Both the position numbers and the translations under genes were made by a program. Positions 14,098 to 21,886 of a DNA stretch of 32,128 bases are shown here, in pieces. The DNA is from Cellulomonas sp. (GTDB taxonomy: Bacteria; Actinomycetota; Actinomycetes; Actinomycetales; Cellulomonadaceae). Under the pieces are notes generated by a model, which was not told where the DNA came from, searched no databases, and saw nothing but the letters and a program-made list of their open reading frames with translations. The stretch covers positions 1-32,128 of the forward strand of contig NZ_JAGIBD010000036.1 in the NCBI RefSeq assembly GCF_017744555.1, written 5' to 3'. Within the stretch, counting starts at the first letter, position 1; every line of letters starts with the position of its first letter.

Positions 14098-15865
14098 ACG
14101 TGGGCGTGGGCGGCCGCCCGGACATCCGGTCCTGCGTCCACGCGACGAGCTCCGGCACGAACGCCGAGCCCTCGTCGACGATCGGCACGTGGTCGAGCCC
14201 CGGGTACGTCCGGTAGTCGACGGCCTGGCCCGTGCTGCACCAGTGCGCGACGAACTCGTCCTGCGGCCCGGGCAGCACGAGCGAGTCGGCCTCCCCCTGC
14301 CCGACGAGCACGGGCGCCAGGCTCCGGCCGTGCGGGGAGTTCTCCGCGAGCAGCCGCCCCGTCTCGCCCTCGAGCGCGGACGGCCGGATCACCGGCCCGT
14401 TGAGCTGAGTGCTGAACAGCACGTTCGCGAGCGCGTCCCGCCCCCACAGGCACCGGTCCGCGACCCGCCGGACCGCCGGGACGTGGCCGGGCGTGACGAG
14501 CGACGACAGGTCGAGGTCGTAGACGTCGCTCCACGACTGCGCGAGGTAGGAGCTCACCACCCGGCCTGCGGCGGTGTTCTTCACGCCCGCCGCGAGCGCG
14601 GCCAGGTCGGCGGCGGGCGCCGCGGCTCCGACGCCGAGCACGTGCACGTCGGGTGCGTACTCGGGTGCGACGATCCCCGTCCACAGCGCGGCACCGCCGC
14701 CCTGCGAGTGTCCCCACACGACGGTCTCGTCGCTCAGGGCCAGTCCGTCGAGCGCGCGGGCCGCCCGGACGGCGTCGAGCACGCCGTACGCCGCGGCGGT
14801 GCCGACGAGATACGGGTGCGGACCCGCGGTGCCGAGGCCTTCGTAGTCCGTCATGACGCCCGCCCAGCCGTCGTCGACCATGCTCGACATCGTGTGCTCG
14901 AGGCCGGACGCGAACGGGTCGTCGAGCAGGGACGGCGCGCAGCCGGGCACGATCCCGGTGGTGCCGTGCGCGACCGACAGGACGGGCAGCGGCTCGCCGG
15001 TCCGCTCGGCGGGGGCGAGCACGAGCGCGCTCGCGACGGCGGGCTCGTCGTGCGCACCCGTGGTCGTGTAGAGGATCCGCCAGCCCTGCTGCCCGTCCCG
15101 GACGCCGTGCGTGAACGGCTCGCTGCGGATGAGGCTGCCCGGCTCGGCCGGAACCTCGCGCGGCGGCGAGTAGAACGCGTCGGGCACGAGCCGTGGGTCG
15201 CCGGCCCGCAGCCACGCGCTGACGCCGAGCACGAGCGACGCGACGACCAGGGCCACGACGGCGACGAGCAGGTCGCGCCGGGGACGCCGGGGCCGGTCGT
15301 CGTCGCGGGTGCGCCGCCGGCCCAGCAGCTGAGCGACACCCACCAGCACGTCCCGGACGCCGAGCAGCACGAGCCACGCCCCGAGCGCGAGGCCGACGAG
15401 GAACACGGACAGCCGCGGCCACAGCAGCACGAGCAGCCCGACGACCACCTGCGCGAGCCCGAGCAGCACGGCCGCGGCGCGCCGCTCCCGCGTGCCGACC
15501 AGCCCGCCGACCACGGACGTCCCGCCGACGACGAACGCCGCGACGGCCAGCGTGACGGCGAGGAACGGGACCGTCGTCCCCTGCCACACGAGCGACACGA
15601 CCGCGAGCACGAGCAGCAGCGCGGCGAGCACCCGCTCCAGCCCCGGGACCGAAGACCGGAACGACCACACCGCCCGGTCCGCGGCGACGAGCAGCAGCCC
15701 AATGCCGACGAGCACCGACAGCACTGCGACGGACGCCGTCAGGTGCAGCACGAGCAGCACGCCGACGGCGACGAGCGCGAGCCCGACGAGGAGGCGGACC
15801 CACCACTGCATCCGGGCGTCGCGCAGGCGCACGAGCGCGGACGTCGTCTCCGAGGTCCCCGCCAC
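14087..15865 (-). CDS. HdeD-like membrane domain fused to secretory lipase
   Basis: The 592-residue protein joins two families. Residues 24-178 are six hydrophobic helices with HdeD/DUF308 character (short loops, a repeated LLV.VGIGLLL pattern). A charged loop (RRRTRDDDRPRRPRR) and a seventh helix (about 199-218) follow. Residues 230-592 are a secretory-lipase (PF03583-type) alpha/beta hydrolase with nucleophile Ser387 in GHSQGG, Asp527 (GEADS) and His559 (GLDHVP) as likely triad, and four Cys that could form disulfides. The order puts the lipase outside the cell, tethered. Lipases of this family are normally secreted free with no membrane domain. The GTG start comes directly after an in-frame stop, so it cannot extend upstream. 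Substrate: esters or acylglycerols, unproven. Confidence 0.85.
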   Translation of the reverse strand: MAGTSETTSALVRLRDARMQWWVRLLVGLALVAVGVLLVLHLTASVAVLSVLVGIGLLLVAADRAVWSFRSSVPGLERVLAALLLVLAVVSLVWQGTTVPFLAVTLAVAAFVVGGTSVVGGLVGTRERRAAAVLLGLAQVVVGLLVLLWPRLSVFLVGLALGAWLVLLGVRDVLVGVAQLLGRRRTRDDDRPRRPRRDLLVAVVALVVASLVLGVSAWLRAGDPRLVPDAFYSPPREVPAEPGSLIRSEPFTHGVRDGQQGWRILYTTTGAHDEPAVASALVLAPAERTGEPLPVLSVAHGTTGIVPGCAPSLLDDPFASGLEHTMSSMVDDGWAGVMTDYEGLGTAGPHPYLVGTAAAYGVLDAVRAARALDGLALSDETVVWGHSQGGGAALWTGIVAPEYAPDVHVLGVGAAAPAADLAALAAGVKNTAAGRVVSSYLAQSWSDVYDLDLSSLVTPGHVPAVRRVADRCLWGRDALANVLFSTQLNGPVIRPSALEGETGRLLAENSPHGRSLAPVLVGQGEADSLVLPGPQDEFVAHWCSTGQAVDYRTYPGLDHVPIVDEGSAFVPELVAWTQDRMSGRPPTPTCGG

Positions 15866-16002
15866 GCGTCACCGCCCCGCCCGCGCCGTCGTCGTCGGGG
15901 CCATTGTGTCGTCGGCGCCCGTCGGGCACACGGCGGGCCGGACCCGCGGGCCTCGGACGTGCCACGATGGGCCCGACCCACCCCTCGCCCCGGGAGCGGC
16001 CG

Positions 16003-16515
16003 ATGTTCCACCGGCACCGCAAGCACGTCCACCGGTTCGACGCGTTCATGCGCTCGAAGGGCCCCGCGGAGGTCCTGTACGGCGCGGTCGTGTCCGGTGC
16101 GGTCCTGGCGGTGACGAGCGCTCACGTCGAGACCGGCGAGTCCGTGGTCCTCTCGACGGCGGTCGTCGCAGTGACCTACTGGCTCGCGCACGTGTACGCC
16201 GAGGCCATCGGCGGCCGGTTCGAGGACAAGGACCACAGCACGGGCCACCGCCTGCGGCACGCCCTGCAGAACAACCTCGGCGTGCTGTACGGCAGCGCGG
16301 CCCCGTTGCTGGCGTTCGTCGTCGTCCGGCTGTTCGGCGAGGACGTGTCGACGGCGGCGATCCGGGCCCTGCTGTTCACCGTGGTGCTGCTGATGGGCTC
16401 CGCGGCGGTCGCGGCGGGCAAGGCTGGCGCTCGCGGCTGGAAGCTCGTCGGTGAGACGGCCGTCGCGGGCGGGTTCGGGCTCGTCGTCATCCTGCTGAAG
16501 ATCGTGCAGCACTGA
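16003..16515 (+). CDS. Integral membrane protein, unknown
   Basis: The 170-residue product starts with a His/Arg-rich segment (FHRHRKHVHRF), then about five hydrophobic helices (about 25-42, 48-66, 94-108, 116-138 and 148-166). The second helix carries YWLAHVYAE, a motif I associate with uncharacterised actinobacterial membrane proteins. ATG 16003 has GGGAG at 15991-15995 about 7 bases upstream; an in-frame ATG at 15967 lacks one. Function is unknown. A hairpin at 16527-16550 follows its stop. Confidence 0.65.
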   Translation: MFHRHRKHVHRFDAFMRSKGPAEVLYGAVVSGAVLAVTSAHVETGESVVLSTAVVAVTYWLAHVYAEAIGGRFEDKDHSTGHRLRHALQNNLGVLYGSAAPLLAFVVVRLFGEDVSTAAIRALLFTVVLLMGSAAVAAGKAGARGWKLVGETAVAGGFGLVVILLKIVQH

Positions 16516-16526
16516 CTTCACCCGCG

Positions 16527-16550
16527 GCGGGCGCGTGGCGATCCGCCCGC
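16527..16550 (+). terminator. Hairpin after the membrane-protein gene
   Basis: GCGGGCG and CGCCCGC form a 7-bp stem with a 10-base loop, 11 bases after the stop codon. No T-run. Confidence 0.45.
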
Positions 16551-16620
16551 ACCAGGACGGACCGGACGGGCCCGCCCGACGTCCACCCGACGAGCCCTGT
16601 CGGTGGCGTCTGCCTGCCCC

Positions 16621-16626
16621 TACGGT
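16621..16626 (+). promoter_or_regulatory. -10 box of a leaderless transcript
   Basis: TACGGT is 7 bases before the GTG at 16634, and a CTGTCG at 16597-16602 is a plausible -35 (18-base spacer). There is no Shine-Dalgarno sequence, so translation probably starts at the 5' end. Confidence 0.5.
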
Positions 16627-16633
16627 GCGCTGC

Positions 16634-17497
16634 GTGACGCAACCCTCGCCTCCCGCCGGCTTCTACCCGGACCCGTCCGGCGCACCTCAGCAGCGCTTCT
16701 GGGACGGCACCGCGTGGACCGCGCACACCCAGGCGTACGCGCCGCCGGTCGTCGACGCGCCGACGACCCCGACCGTTCCGGCCGCCGCGCCGCAGGGCTT
16801 CCGGACCCCGACGGGCGAGGTCATCGGCGGCACGTGGGGCTCGATCCTCACGACGCTCACCACCCCGGCGACGCAGACGTCGGACGCGCGCCCGCACGAC
16901 CAGAACCTGCTCGGCGGTGGCCAGGACTTCTACCGCGCGCACCAGCGCGGCGTCGACACGGCCGCGGGCGGGGCGCTCGTCGCCGAGGGCCTGCTCGGCC
17001 TGGACGGTCCCGGCAACGCGCGTCCCGGCATGGGCGGCGCGCTCAAGGGCGTCGTCTTCGGCCTGCTGTTCGCCGGCATCGCGCTCGTCGGCGCGCTGTT
17101 CGTGTCGTCGGGCGACATCGACGGCGCGGTCCGGACCACCGGCACGGTTGTCGAGGTGCGTGAGTCCACGTCGAGCGACTCGCGCTCGTGCTCGCTCGTG
17201 CTCGAGTACCAGGTCGACGGCCGGACGTACACGACCGGGTCCGGCTACGGGTCGAGCTCGCTGTGCGGCAAGTCGCGCGGGTCGGTCGTCACCGTCCAGT
17301 ACGACCCCGCGAACCCCCGGCACGCGAACATGCCGACGCCGATGGGCCTGCGGTTCGTCCCGTGGGCCTTCGTGGCCGTCGGGCTCGTCATCACCGTCGT
17401 GTCGGCGGTGCAGGTCGTCCTGCGGGCCGCCGCGCTCGGCACGGGCGGCTGGCTGCTGTGGCGCGGGCTGCGCGGCCGAGGGTCCCGGCAGGCCTGA
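16634..17497 (+). CDS. DUF2510/DUF3592-domain membrane protein
   Basis: The 287-residue protein opens with a DUF2510 (PF10708) module: PAGFYPDPSG, QRFWDGTAWT (about 6-32). A Pro/Thr-rich linker follows. A hydrophobic helix (about 137-156), a DUF3592-like extracellular beta domain (about 162-236, with GTVVEVRESTSS, LVLEYQVDGRTYTTG and two Cys) and a final helix (about 244-275) complete it. DUF2510 proteins are common in actinobacterial membrane and cell-wall proteins; the exact role is unknown. The GTG start has no ribosome site but TACGGT lies 7 bases upstream. Confidence 0.75.
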   Translation: MTQPSPPAGFYPDPSGAPQQRFWDGTAWTAHTQAYAPPVVDAPTTPTVPAAAPQGFRTPTGEVIGGTWGSILTTLTTPATQTSDARPHDQNLLGGGQDFYRAHQRGVDTAAGGALVAEGLLGLDGPGNARPGMGGALKGVVFGLLFAGIALVGALFVSSGDIDGAVRTTGTVVEVRESTSSDSRSCSLVLEYQVDGRTYTTGSGYGSSSLCGKSRGSVVTVQYDPANPRHANMPTPMGLRFVPWAFVAVGLVITVVSAVQVVLRAAALGTGGWLLWRGLRGRGSRQA

Positions 17498-17514
17498 CGA
17501 CGCCTCGGACGGGG

Positions 17515-17528
17515 GTGGGCCGGCCCAC
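17515..17528 (+). terminator. Palindromic hairpin after the DUF2510 gene
   Basis: GTGGGCCGGCCCAC is a perfect 14-bp palindrome (5-bp stem, CCGG loop) 17 bases after the stop. It is a modest terminator candidate. Confidence 0.35.
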
Positions 17529-17622
17529 GGCGGTCTGACCCGCGGACGAGGGGTGGCGGGCGGGCCCGCGCTCCCGGAAGACTGGCGCTCGGCCTCACCC
17601 ACCCCTGGCGCACGGGAGCGCG

Positions 17623-18270
17623 ATGGACCTGTTCCTCACCCTCGTCAGCGGCGTGGCCTGGACGATCGTGTACGTCGCGGCCATCCGCATCGGGTTCCGC
17701 CAGCGGACGTACGCGATCCCGGTCGCGGCGCTCGCGCTGAACTTCGCGTGGGAGGTCGTCTACACCGTCCAGAGCCTGTCGGACGTCGACGTGCAGACGT
17801 TCGTCAACGCGACGTGGGCGCTCGCCGACGTGGTGATCGTCGTGACGTTCTTCCGGTTCGGCCGCTCGGAGCTGCCGGGGTTCGTCACGCGCGGCCTGTT
17901 CGTCGGGTGGAGCGTGCTGCTGTTCGTGACGGCGTTCGCGGTGCAGCTGCTGTTCCTCGAGGAGTTCGGCGCGCACGACGCGTCCCGGTACTCGGCGTTC
18001 CTGCAGAACCTGCTGATGTCCGGGCTGTTCATCGCGATGTTCGTCGCGCGGCGCGGGCTGCGGGGGCAGTCGCGGACGATCGCCGTCGCGAAGCTCGTCG
18101 GCACGGCCGCGCCGACGGTGCTGTTCGGCGCGATGGAGGGGTCCGTGTTCGTCCTGGGCATCGGCCTCCTGTGCGCGGTGCTCGACGGTGTGTACGTGTG
18201 GCTCGTCTGGCGCTCGCCCGCGGTGGTCGGCGCGACCGGCAGCACCGCCGCCGTCCCGGCCGGGGTGTGA
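17623..18270 (+). CDS. Pyr4/PaxB-like transmembrane terpene cyclase homologue
   Basis: The 215-residue product has about seven hydrophobic helices, the size of the fungal Pyr4/AtmB/PaxB membrane terpene cyclases. Helix 2 has NFAWEVVYT with Glu44, and the last helix LLCAVLDGVYVWL has Asp188. These correspond to the acidic residues (Glu63 and Asp218 in Pyr4) essential for protonating the epoxide. Family members cyclise epoxidised prenyl chains on meroterpenoids. No prenyltransferase or epoxidase is nearby, so the substrate is unknown and the assignment is only by motif and topology. GGGAG lies upstream of the ATG at 17623. Its stop overlaps the possible GTG start of the phosphoesterase gene. 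Confidence 0.6.
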   Translation: MDLFLTLVSGVAWTIVYVAAIRIGFRQRTYAIPVAALALNFAWEVVYTVQSLSDVDVQTFVNATWALADVVIVVTFFRFGRSELPGFVTRGLFVGWSVLLFVTAFAVQLLFLEEFGAHDASRYSAFLQNLLMSGLFIAMFVARRGLRGQSRTIAVAKLVGTAAPTVLFGAMEGSVFVLGIGLLCAVLDGVYVWLVWRSPAVVGATGSTAAVPAGV

Positions 18271-18272
18271 GG

Positions 18273-19040
18273 ATGGCCGGCGTGGAGCGCATCGCCCTGC
18301 TGTCCGACGTGCACGGCAACCTCACGGCCTTCGAGGCTGTGCTGCGCGACGTCGACGCCCGCGGCATCACGACCGTCCTCAACCTCGGTGACGTGATCGG
18401 CAAGGGACCGCGGGGGTCCGCGGCCGTGGCCCTGACGCGTGCGCGGTGCGCCGTGACGGTCCGCGGCAACTGGGAGGACTTCCTGCCCGACGTCGCACCC
18501 GACGACCCGAGCGCCGGCCTGCGGTGGTGGAACGCCGAGCTCACCGACGACGACCGCCGGTGGGCGCAGGCGCTCCCGCTCGTGCACGACCTCACGCTCA
18601 GCGGGCGACGGATCCGGCTCCTGCACGCGTCCGCGACGAGCGTCTACACGCGCGTGCACTTCCGGCACACCGACGACGAGTTCGACGGCATGTTCGCCGC
18701 GACGCCGCTCACCGGCGACGGGCCGGCCCCGGACGTCGTGGCGTACGGCGACATCCACGACACGTACGTCGAGGTGCGCGACGGCCGGACCCTGCTCAAC
18801 GTCGGCAGCGTCGGCAACCCGCTCGACGAGCCCACCGCCTCGTACGTGGTCCTCGAGGGCGTGCCGGACGGGACCCGCGACGACGTGTTCGGGTACCAGG
18901 TGGTCCGCGTGCCGTACGACATCGAGGCCGAGATCGCGGTCGCACGCGAGCTGGGGATGCCCGAGCTGGAGGCGTACGCCGTCGAGCTGCGTACCGCCGT
19001 GTACCGCGGGCTGCACGCGTCGCGAGGGCTGCTCGTCTGA
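18273..19040 (+). CDS. Calcineurin-like metallophosphoesterase
   Basis: The 255-residue protein has the metal-binding motifs of the metallophosphoesterase superfamily: Asp12 and His14 in LLSDVHGN, Asp40 in LNLGDVIGKGP, Asn66 in RGNWED, His118 in LLHASA and His162 in YGDIHD. Two are altered: GNWE in place of GNHD/E, and GDIHD in place of GHTH. These occur in the YfcE/MJ0936-like branch. It hydrolyses phosphodiesters or monoesters; the substrate is unknown. ATG 18273 is one of three in-frame starts (GTG 18267 overlaps the previous stop, GTG 18282 follows GAGG); I keep the ATG. Confidence 0.85.
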   Translation: MAGVERIALLSDVHGNLTAFEAVLRDVDARGITTVLNLGDVIGKGPRGSAAVALTRARCAVTVRGNWEDFLPDVAPDDPSAGLRWWNAELTDDDRRWAQALPLVHDLTLSGRRIRLLHASATSVYTRVHFRHTDDEFDGMFAATPLTGDGPAPDVVAYGDIHDTYVEVRDGRTLLNVGSVGNPLDEPTASYVVLEGVPDGTRDDVFGYQVVRVPYDIEAEIAVARELGMPELEAYAVELRTAVYRGLHASRGLLV

Positions 19041-19045
19041 CGCCC

Positions 19046-19051
19046 TACGGT
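19046..19051 (+). promoter_or_regulatory. -10 box of a leaderless transcript
   Basis: TACGGT is 6 bases before the ATG at 19058, and no Shine-Dalgarno sequence is present. There is no clear -35. Confidence 0.45.
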
Positions 19052-19057
19052 GGGCGG

Positions 19058-19540
19058 ATGCACCTGCGAGACGCGACCGAGGACGACCGCGACCTCCTGC
19101 TCGACGTGCTGCTGGAGGCCTACAACTGGACCGGCGAGCCGCGGTTCACGCGCGAGTGGCTCACCACCGACCCGCACACGGTCCGCTACCTGGGCGGCTG
19201 GAAGCGGCCCGACGACGTGGGGCTGGTGGCCGTCGACGACGACGGCACGGTGCTCGGTGCGATCTGGGCCCGGCCGCTGCCCGCCACGTCGCCCGGGTAC
19301 GGGTGGGTGGCCGACGACGTGCCCGAGCTGACGATGGCCGTGCTCCCGGGCGCGCGGGGGCGGGGCGTCGGGTCGGCGCTCCTGGCCGGCCTCCTCGACC
19401 GGGCCCGCGAGCTCGGCCGGTCGGCCGTGAGCCTGAGCGTCGAGGACGGCAACACCGCCGCCCGCGCACTGTACGTGCGGCACGGGTTCGTGGTGGTCGG
19501 CCGCAACGGCGGCTCGGACACGATGCTCCGCGAGCTCTGA
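19058..19540 (+). CDS. GNAT-family N-acetyltransferase
   Basis: The 160-residue protein opens with MHLRDATEDDRDLLLDVLL. Strand 4 (VPELTMAVLP) leads to the acetyl-CoA loop GARGRGVGSALLAGLLDRA, and a late NTAARALYVRHGFVVVG segment is the typical motif B end. It transfers an acetyl group from acetyl-CoA to an unidentified amine. The gene begins 17 bases after the phosphoesterase stop but has its own leaderless box. It ends where a C-rich tract and a palindromic element begin. Confidence 0.85.
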   Translation: MHLRDATEDDRDLLLDVLLEAYNWTGEPRFTREWLTTDPHTVRYLGGWKRPDDVGLVAVDDDGTVLGAIWARPLPATSPGYGWVADDVPELTMAVLPGARGRGVGSALLAGLLDRARELGRSAVSLSVEDGNTAARALYVRHGFVVVGRNGGSDTMLREL

Positions 19541-19575
19541 CCCCCTCCCCCTCTCCCCCTCTCCCCCCTCCTCCC
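19541..19575. repeat. Polypyrimidine tract, G-quadruplex motif on the minus strand
   Basis: Directly after the GNAT stop is a run of C with single T's: five C-runs of 3-6, four of them of five or more. On the minus strand this reads G6-AGA-G5-AGA-G5-A-G5, which fits a G-quadruplex. It lies between convergent genes. Confidence 0.7.
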
Positions 19576-19647
19576 GCCGAGTTCGTGGGTTCCAGCCGAC
19601 TTCGGCAGCTGCAACCCACGAAGTCGACCGGAAGTGACGAACTCGGC
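19576..19647. repeat. Nested palindromic (REP-like) element between convergent genes
   Basis: Outer arms GCCGAGTTCGT (19576-19586) and ACGAACTCGGC (19637-19647) are perfect 11-bp inverted repeats. Inner arms TTCGTGGGTT (19582-19591) and AACCCACGAA (19613-19622) are a perfect 10-bp pair that overlaps the outer left arm. A third pair, CGACTTC and GAAGTCG, lies inside (19597-19603, 19620-19626). The alternative pairings exclude each other. The location, between genes ending at 19540 and 19650, fits a bidirectional terminator or a dispersed REP-type element. Confidence 0.7.
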
Positions 19648-19649
19648 CG

Positions 19650-21659
19650 CTAGAACTTGGCCAACCCCGGCCCACCGGGGCGGCCGATCGCCGAGCCCAG
19701 GGCGATGCCCGCGAGGACGCCGAGGGAGATCGCCACCATCGTGATGCCCGCCGTCACGACCGTGGACAGGGCGTCGGCGCTCTCGCCGAGGATCGACGTG
19801 ACCCCCACCAGCCCGAGCGCCCCGGGGACGAGCAGCCAGAACCCGGGCAGGAACCCGACGAGCGTCGGCGGCCCGGTCGGTCGGGTCGCGGCGAACATCG
19901 CGACGGGCGTCATGAGCAGCGCCCCGACGAACGCGGAGAACACCCCGCCGAAGAACAGCCCGCCGAGCACCTGCCCCGCGTAGGCGACGACGAGCACGAG
20001 GACGATCCACGGCAGCGCCGGTTTGCGCGCGCAGTGGTGGAACACGACCCCGACGCCGAACACGAGCACCCCGAGCCACGGACCGAACCACCCGAGCACC
20101 GGCTCCTGCCCCGCCGTCAGCTCCGTCGCCGGGACCCCGACGAGCGCGGCGGCGCCCGTGATGCCGAGCGCGAGCAGCACGAGCTGCATCCCGCCGGCCG
20201 CGAGCCGCGCGGACCCGGCGATCATCTGCCGCGTCGCCAGGTCGATCGCCGCGGTGGTGAGCAGCGCGCCCGGCAGGAACGTGACGAGCGGCGCGACGAG
20301 CGGCGCGAGCAGCCCGATGTCGAGCCCGGTCCGTGCGAGCAGGAACACCGCGACCGACACGACGAACGCACAGGTCAGCACGACGAGCGCCTGGTACGCG
20401 GCGGGCATCCGGGCGGCGGCGAGCTGGATTCCCGCGATCGCCGCACCGAGCACGGCCGCGACGACCGCGTCGAGCAGGCCGCCGCCGAGGATCATCGCGA
20501 GCCCCGTGCACACGGCGACGTACCCGAGGACCCGGACGCGGGCGTCGTACGGCGGGGGCGCGCTGACGGCCTCCCGGATGCGGGCGGTGCCCTCGACAGG
20601 TCCGATCGCCCCGGCCTCCGCAAGGTCCGCGACGGCGAGCACGTCCTGCACCTGGTGCAGGCGGAGCTGGCGCCAGCCGGCCGTCGACGCGGCGGTCTGC
20701 GTGGCCGTCCGGCCCGGGACCGACACGAGCAACGCGGTCGGCAGCGCGACGACCTCGGCGTCGGGGGCGCCGTTGATCGCGCCGACCCGCTCGAGCGTCT
20801 GCGTCACCTGCACGACGGGCGCGCTCGAGTCGACCATCGCCTCGCCCAGCACCAGCAGGAAGCGGACCGTGTCGATCGCGGGGTCGTGCTCGGGCACGCC
20901 GGTCGCGGCATCGGTCAGCGCGCCGCCGGGCGGTCCCGCGCCTCCGCCGGCGGGTCCCGCGCCCGGGACGGCCGTCTCGTCGTCCGCGAGTCCCGGGAGC
21001 ACGACGGTCGGATCGTCCGCGAGGTCCGGCAGGACGGCGGTCGGCGCGTCCGACGACGACCGCGACAGGACCGTGGTCGGCCGGGTGTCGGCGTCGAGCA
21101 CCCCGATCGCCGTCGTCAGCGCCGGCGGTTCGCGCACCCCTTCCATCCCCGTCGCCGCTCGGGCGGCGCGGGCCCGCCGGACCGCGAGCGCCAGCGCGAC
21201 CGCCGCTCCGACCAGCACCAGGACGGCGAGGACGATCGCGCCGAGCGGGATCTGCGACGACTGCACGGCCGGGTCGGTGGTCCACGGCACGTCGACCGAC
21301 GTGGAGGTCGGCGACGGCTGGGTCGGGGCGGGTGCGGAGGCCGACTCCTCCGGGGTCGGCACGGGCTCGGGTGCCGTGGCCGACTGGGTGGGGACGACCG
21401 CGTCGGTCGGCTCCGGGGTCGGCGTCTCCGGCGCCTCGGTCGTGGTCGGCGTCGGCTCGACGGTCGGCTGCGTGGGCTCGGTGGTCGGGGCCGCGACGTC
21501 GGCGGTCGTGCCCGGCGTGGGCACCACCTGCGCGCCGAGCACCTCGCCGAGGACGCCGTCGGGCGCCCCGCCGCGCACCCCGCCGGGCACCCCGCCGAGC
21601 ACGCCGTCGGGCGCCCCGCCGAGCACACCAGAGGGCACCCCGCCCGTGGACCACGTCAC
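19650..21659 (-). CDS. ThrE-family threonine/serine exporter with long N-terminal extension
   Basis: The 669-residue protein ends with a ThrE module (about 265-669): a conserved segment (VRFLLVLGEAMVDSSAPV), about ten membrane helices, two bundles of five. Residues 6-37 are four 8-residue Gly-rich repeats of GG(V/A)P.GVL type, followed by a Thr/Pro/Glu linker, an added transmembrane helix (about 138-160) and a cytoplasmic stretch with PTTVL, PTAVLPDLADD and PTVVLPGLADD units. ThrE proteins export threonine and serine and are normally about 450-490 residues. The GTG at 21659 has GGGAGG 5 bases upstream on this strand; ATG 21710 would add 17 residues but lies close behind a -10-like TAGCGT. The extension has no known function. 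Confidence 0.8.
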   Translation of the reverse strand: MTWSTGGVPSGVLGGAPDGVLGGVPGGVRGGAPDGVLGEVLGAQVVPTPGTTADVAAPTTEPTQPTVEPTPTTTEAPETPTPEPTDAVVPTQSATAPEPVPTPEESASAPAPTQPSPTSTSVDVPWTTDPAVQSSQIPLGAIVLAVLVLVGAAVALALAVRRARAARAATGMEGVREPPALTTAIGVLDADTRPTTVLSRSSSDAPTAVLPDLADDPTVVLPGLADDETAVPGAGPAGGGAGPPGGALTDAATGVPEHDPAIDTVRFLLVLGEAMVDSSAPVVQVTQTLERVGAINGAPDAEVVALPTALLVSVPGRTATQTAASTAGWRQLRLHQVQDVLAVADLAEAGAIGPVEGTARIREAVSAPPPYDARVRVLGYVAVCTGLAMILGGGLLDAVVAAVLGAAIAGIQLAAARMPAAYQALVVLTCAFVVSVAVFLLARTGLDIGLLAPLVAPLVTFLPGALLTTAAIDLATRQMIAGSARLAAGGMQLVLLALGITGAAALVGVPATELTAGQEPVLGWFGPWLGVLVFGVGVVFHHCARKPALPWIVLVLVVAYAGQVLGGLFFGGVFSAFVGALLMTPVAMFAATRPTGPPTLVGFLPGFWLLVPGALGLVGVTSILGESADALSTVVTAGITMVAISLGVLAGIALGSAIGRPGGPGLAKF
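21549..21644 (-). repeat. Four 24-bp tandem repeats inside the ThrE N-terminus
   Basis: Four consecutive 24-bp units encode GGVPSGVL, GGAPDGVL, GGVPGGVR and GGAPDGVL. Two units (second and fourth) give identical peptides. Copy number is likely to vary between strains. Confidence 0.7.
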
Positions 21660-21844
21660 GACTGCCTCCCGGCCACCCGACCCCGCCGGACCCGGTGCGC
21701 GCCGGCCCATCGGACGCTACCGGCGAACGGCGGTCCGCTCGCGGCGGAGCATCGCCCGGCGCCCACGTCAGCTCCCGCCCACGTGACACGGCCGCTGCCG
21801 CGGTCGACGGGCGGCGTGAGCGCGGCGCTACGTGCGGTCGACGG

Positions 21845-21874
21845 GTGACGAGTGACGAGTGACGAGTGACGAGT
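21845..21874. repeat. Short tandem repeat, GTGACGA x4
   Basis: Four perfect tandem 7-bp copies plus two bases (21845-21874) sit between the ThrE start and the hydrolase stop. No coding use is evident. Confidence 0.8.
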
Positions 21875-21886
21875 CCGCCGGTCCGC

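Noticed and set aside
19186..21789. Very long minus-strand open frame of 867 codons, and a plus-strand frame of 587-604 codons in the same area
   Set aside because: They are Arg/Gly/Pro-rich shadow frames of the ThrE gene in very GC-rich DNA; they have no domain and no clear ribosome site. The ThrE frame has ten membrane helices and a ribosome site.
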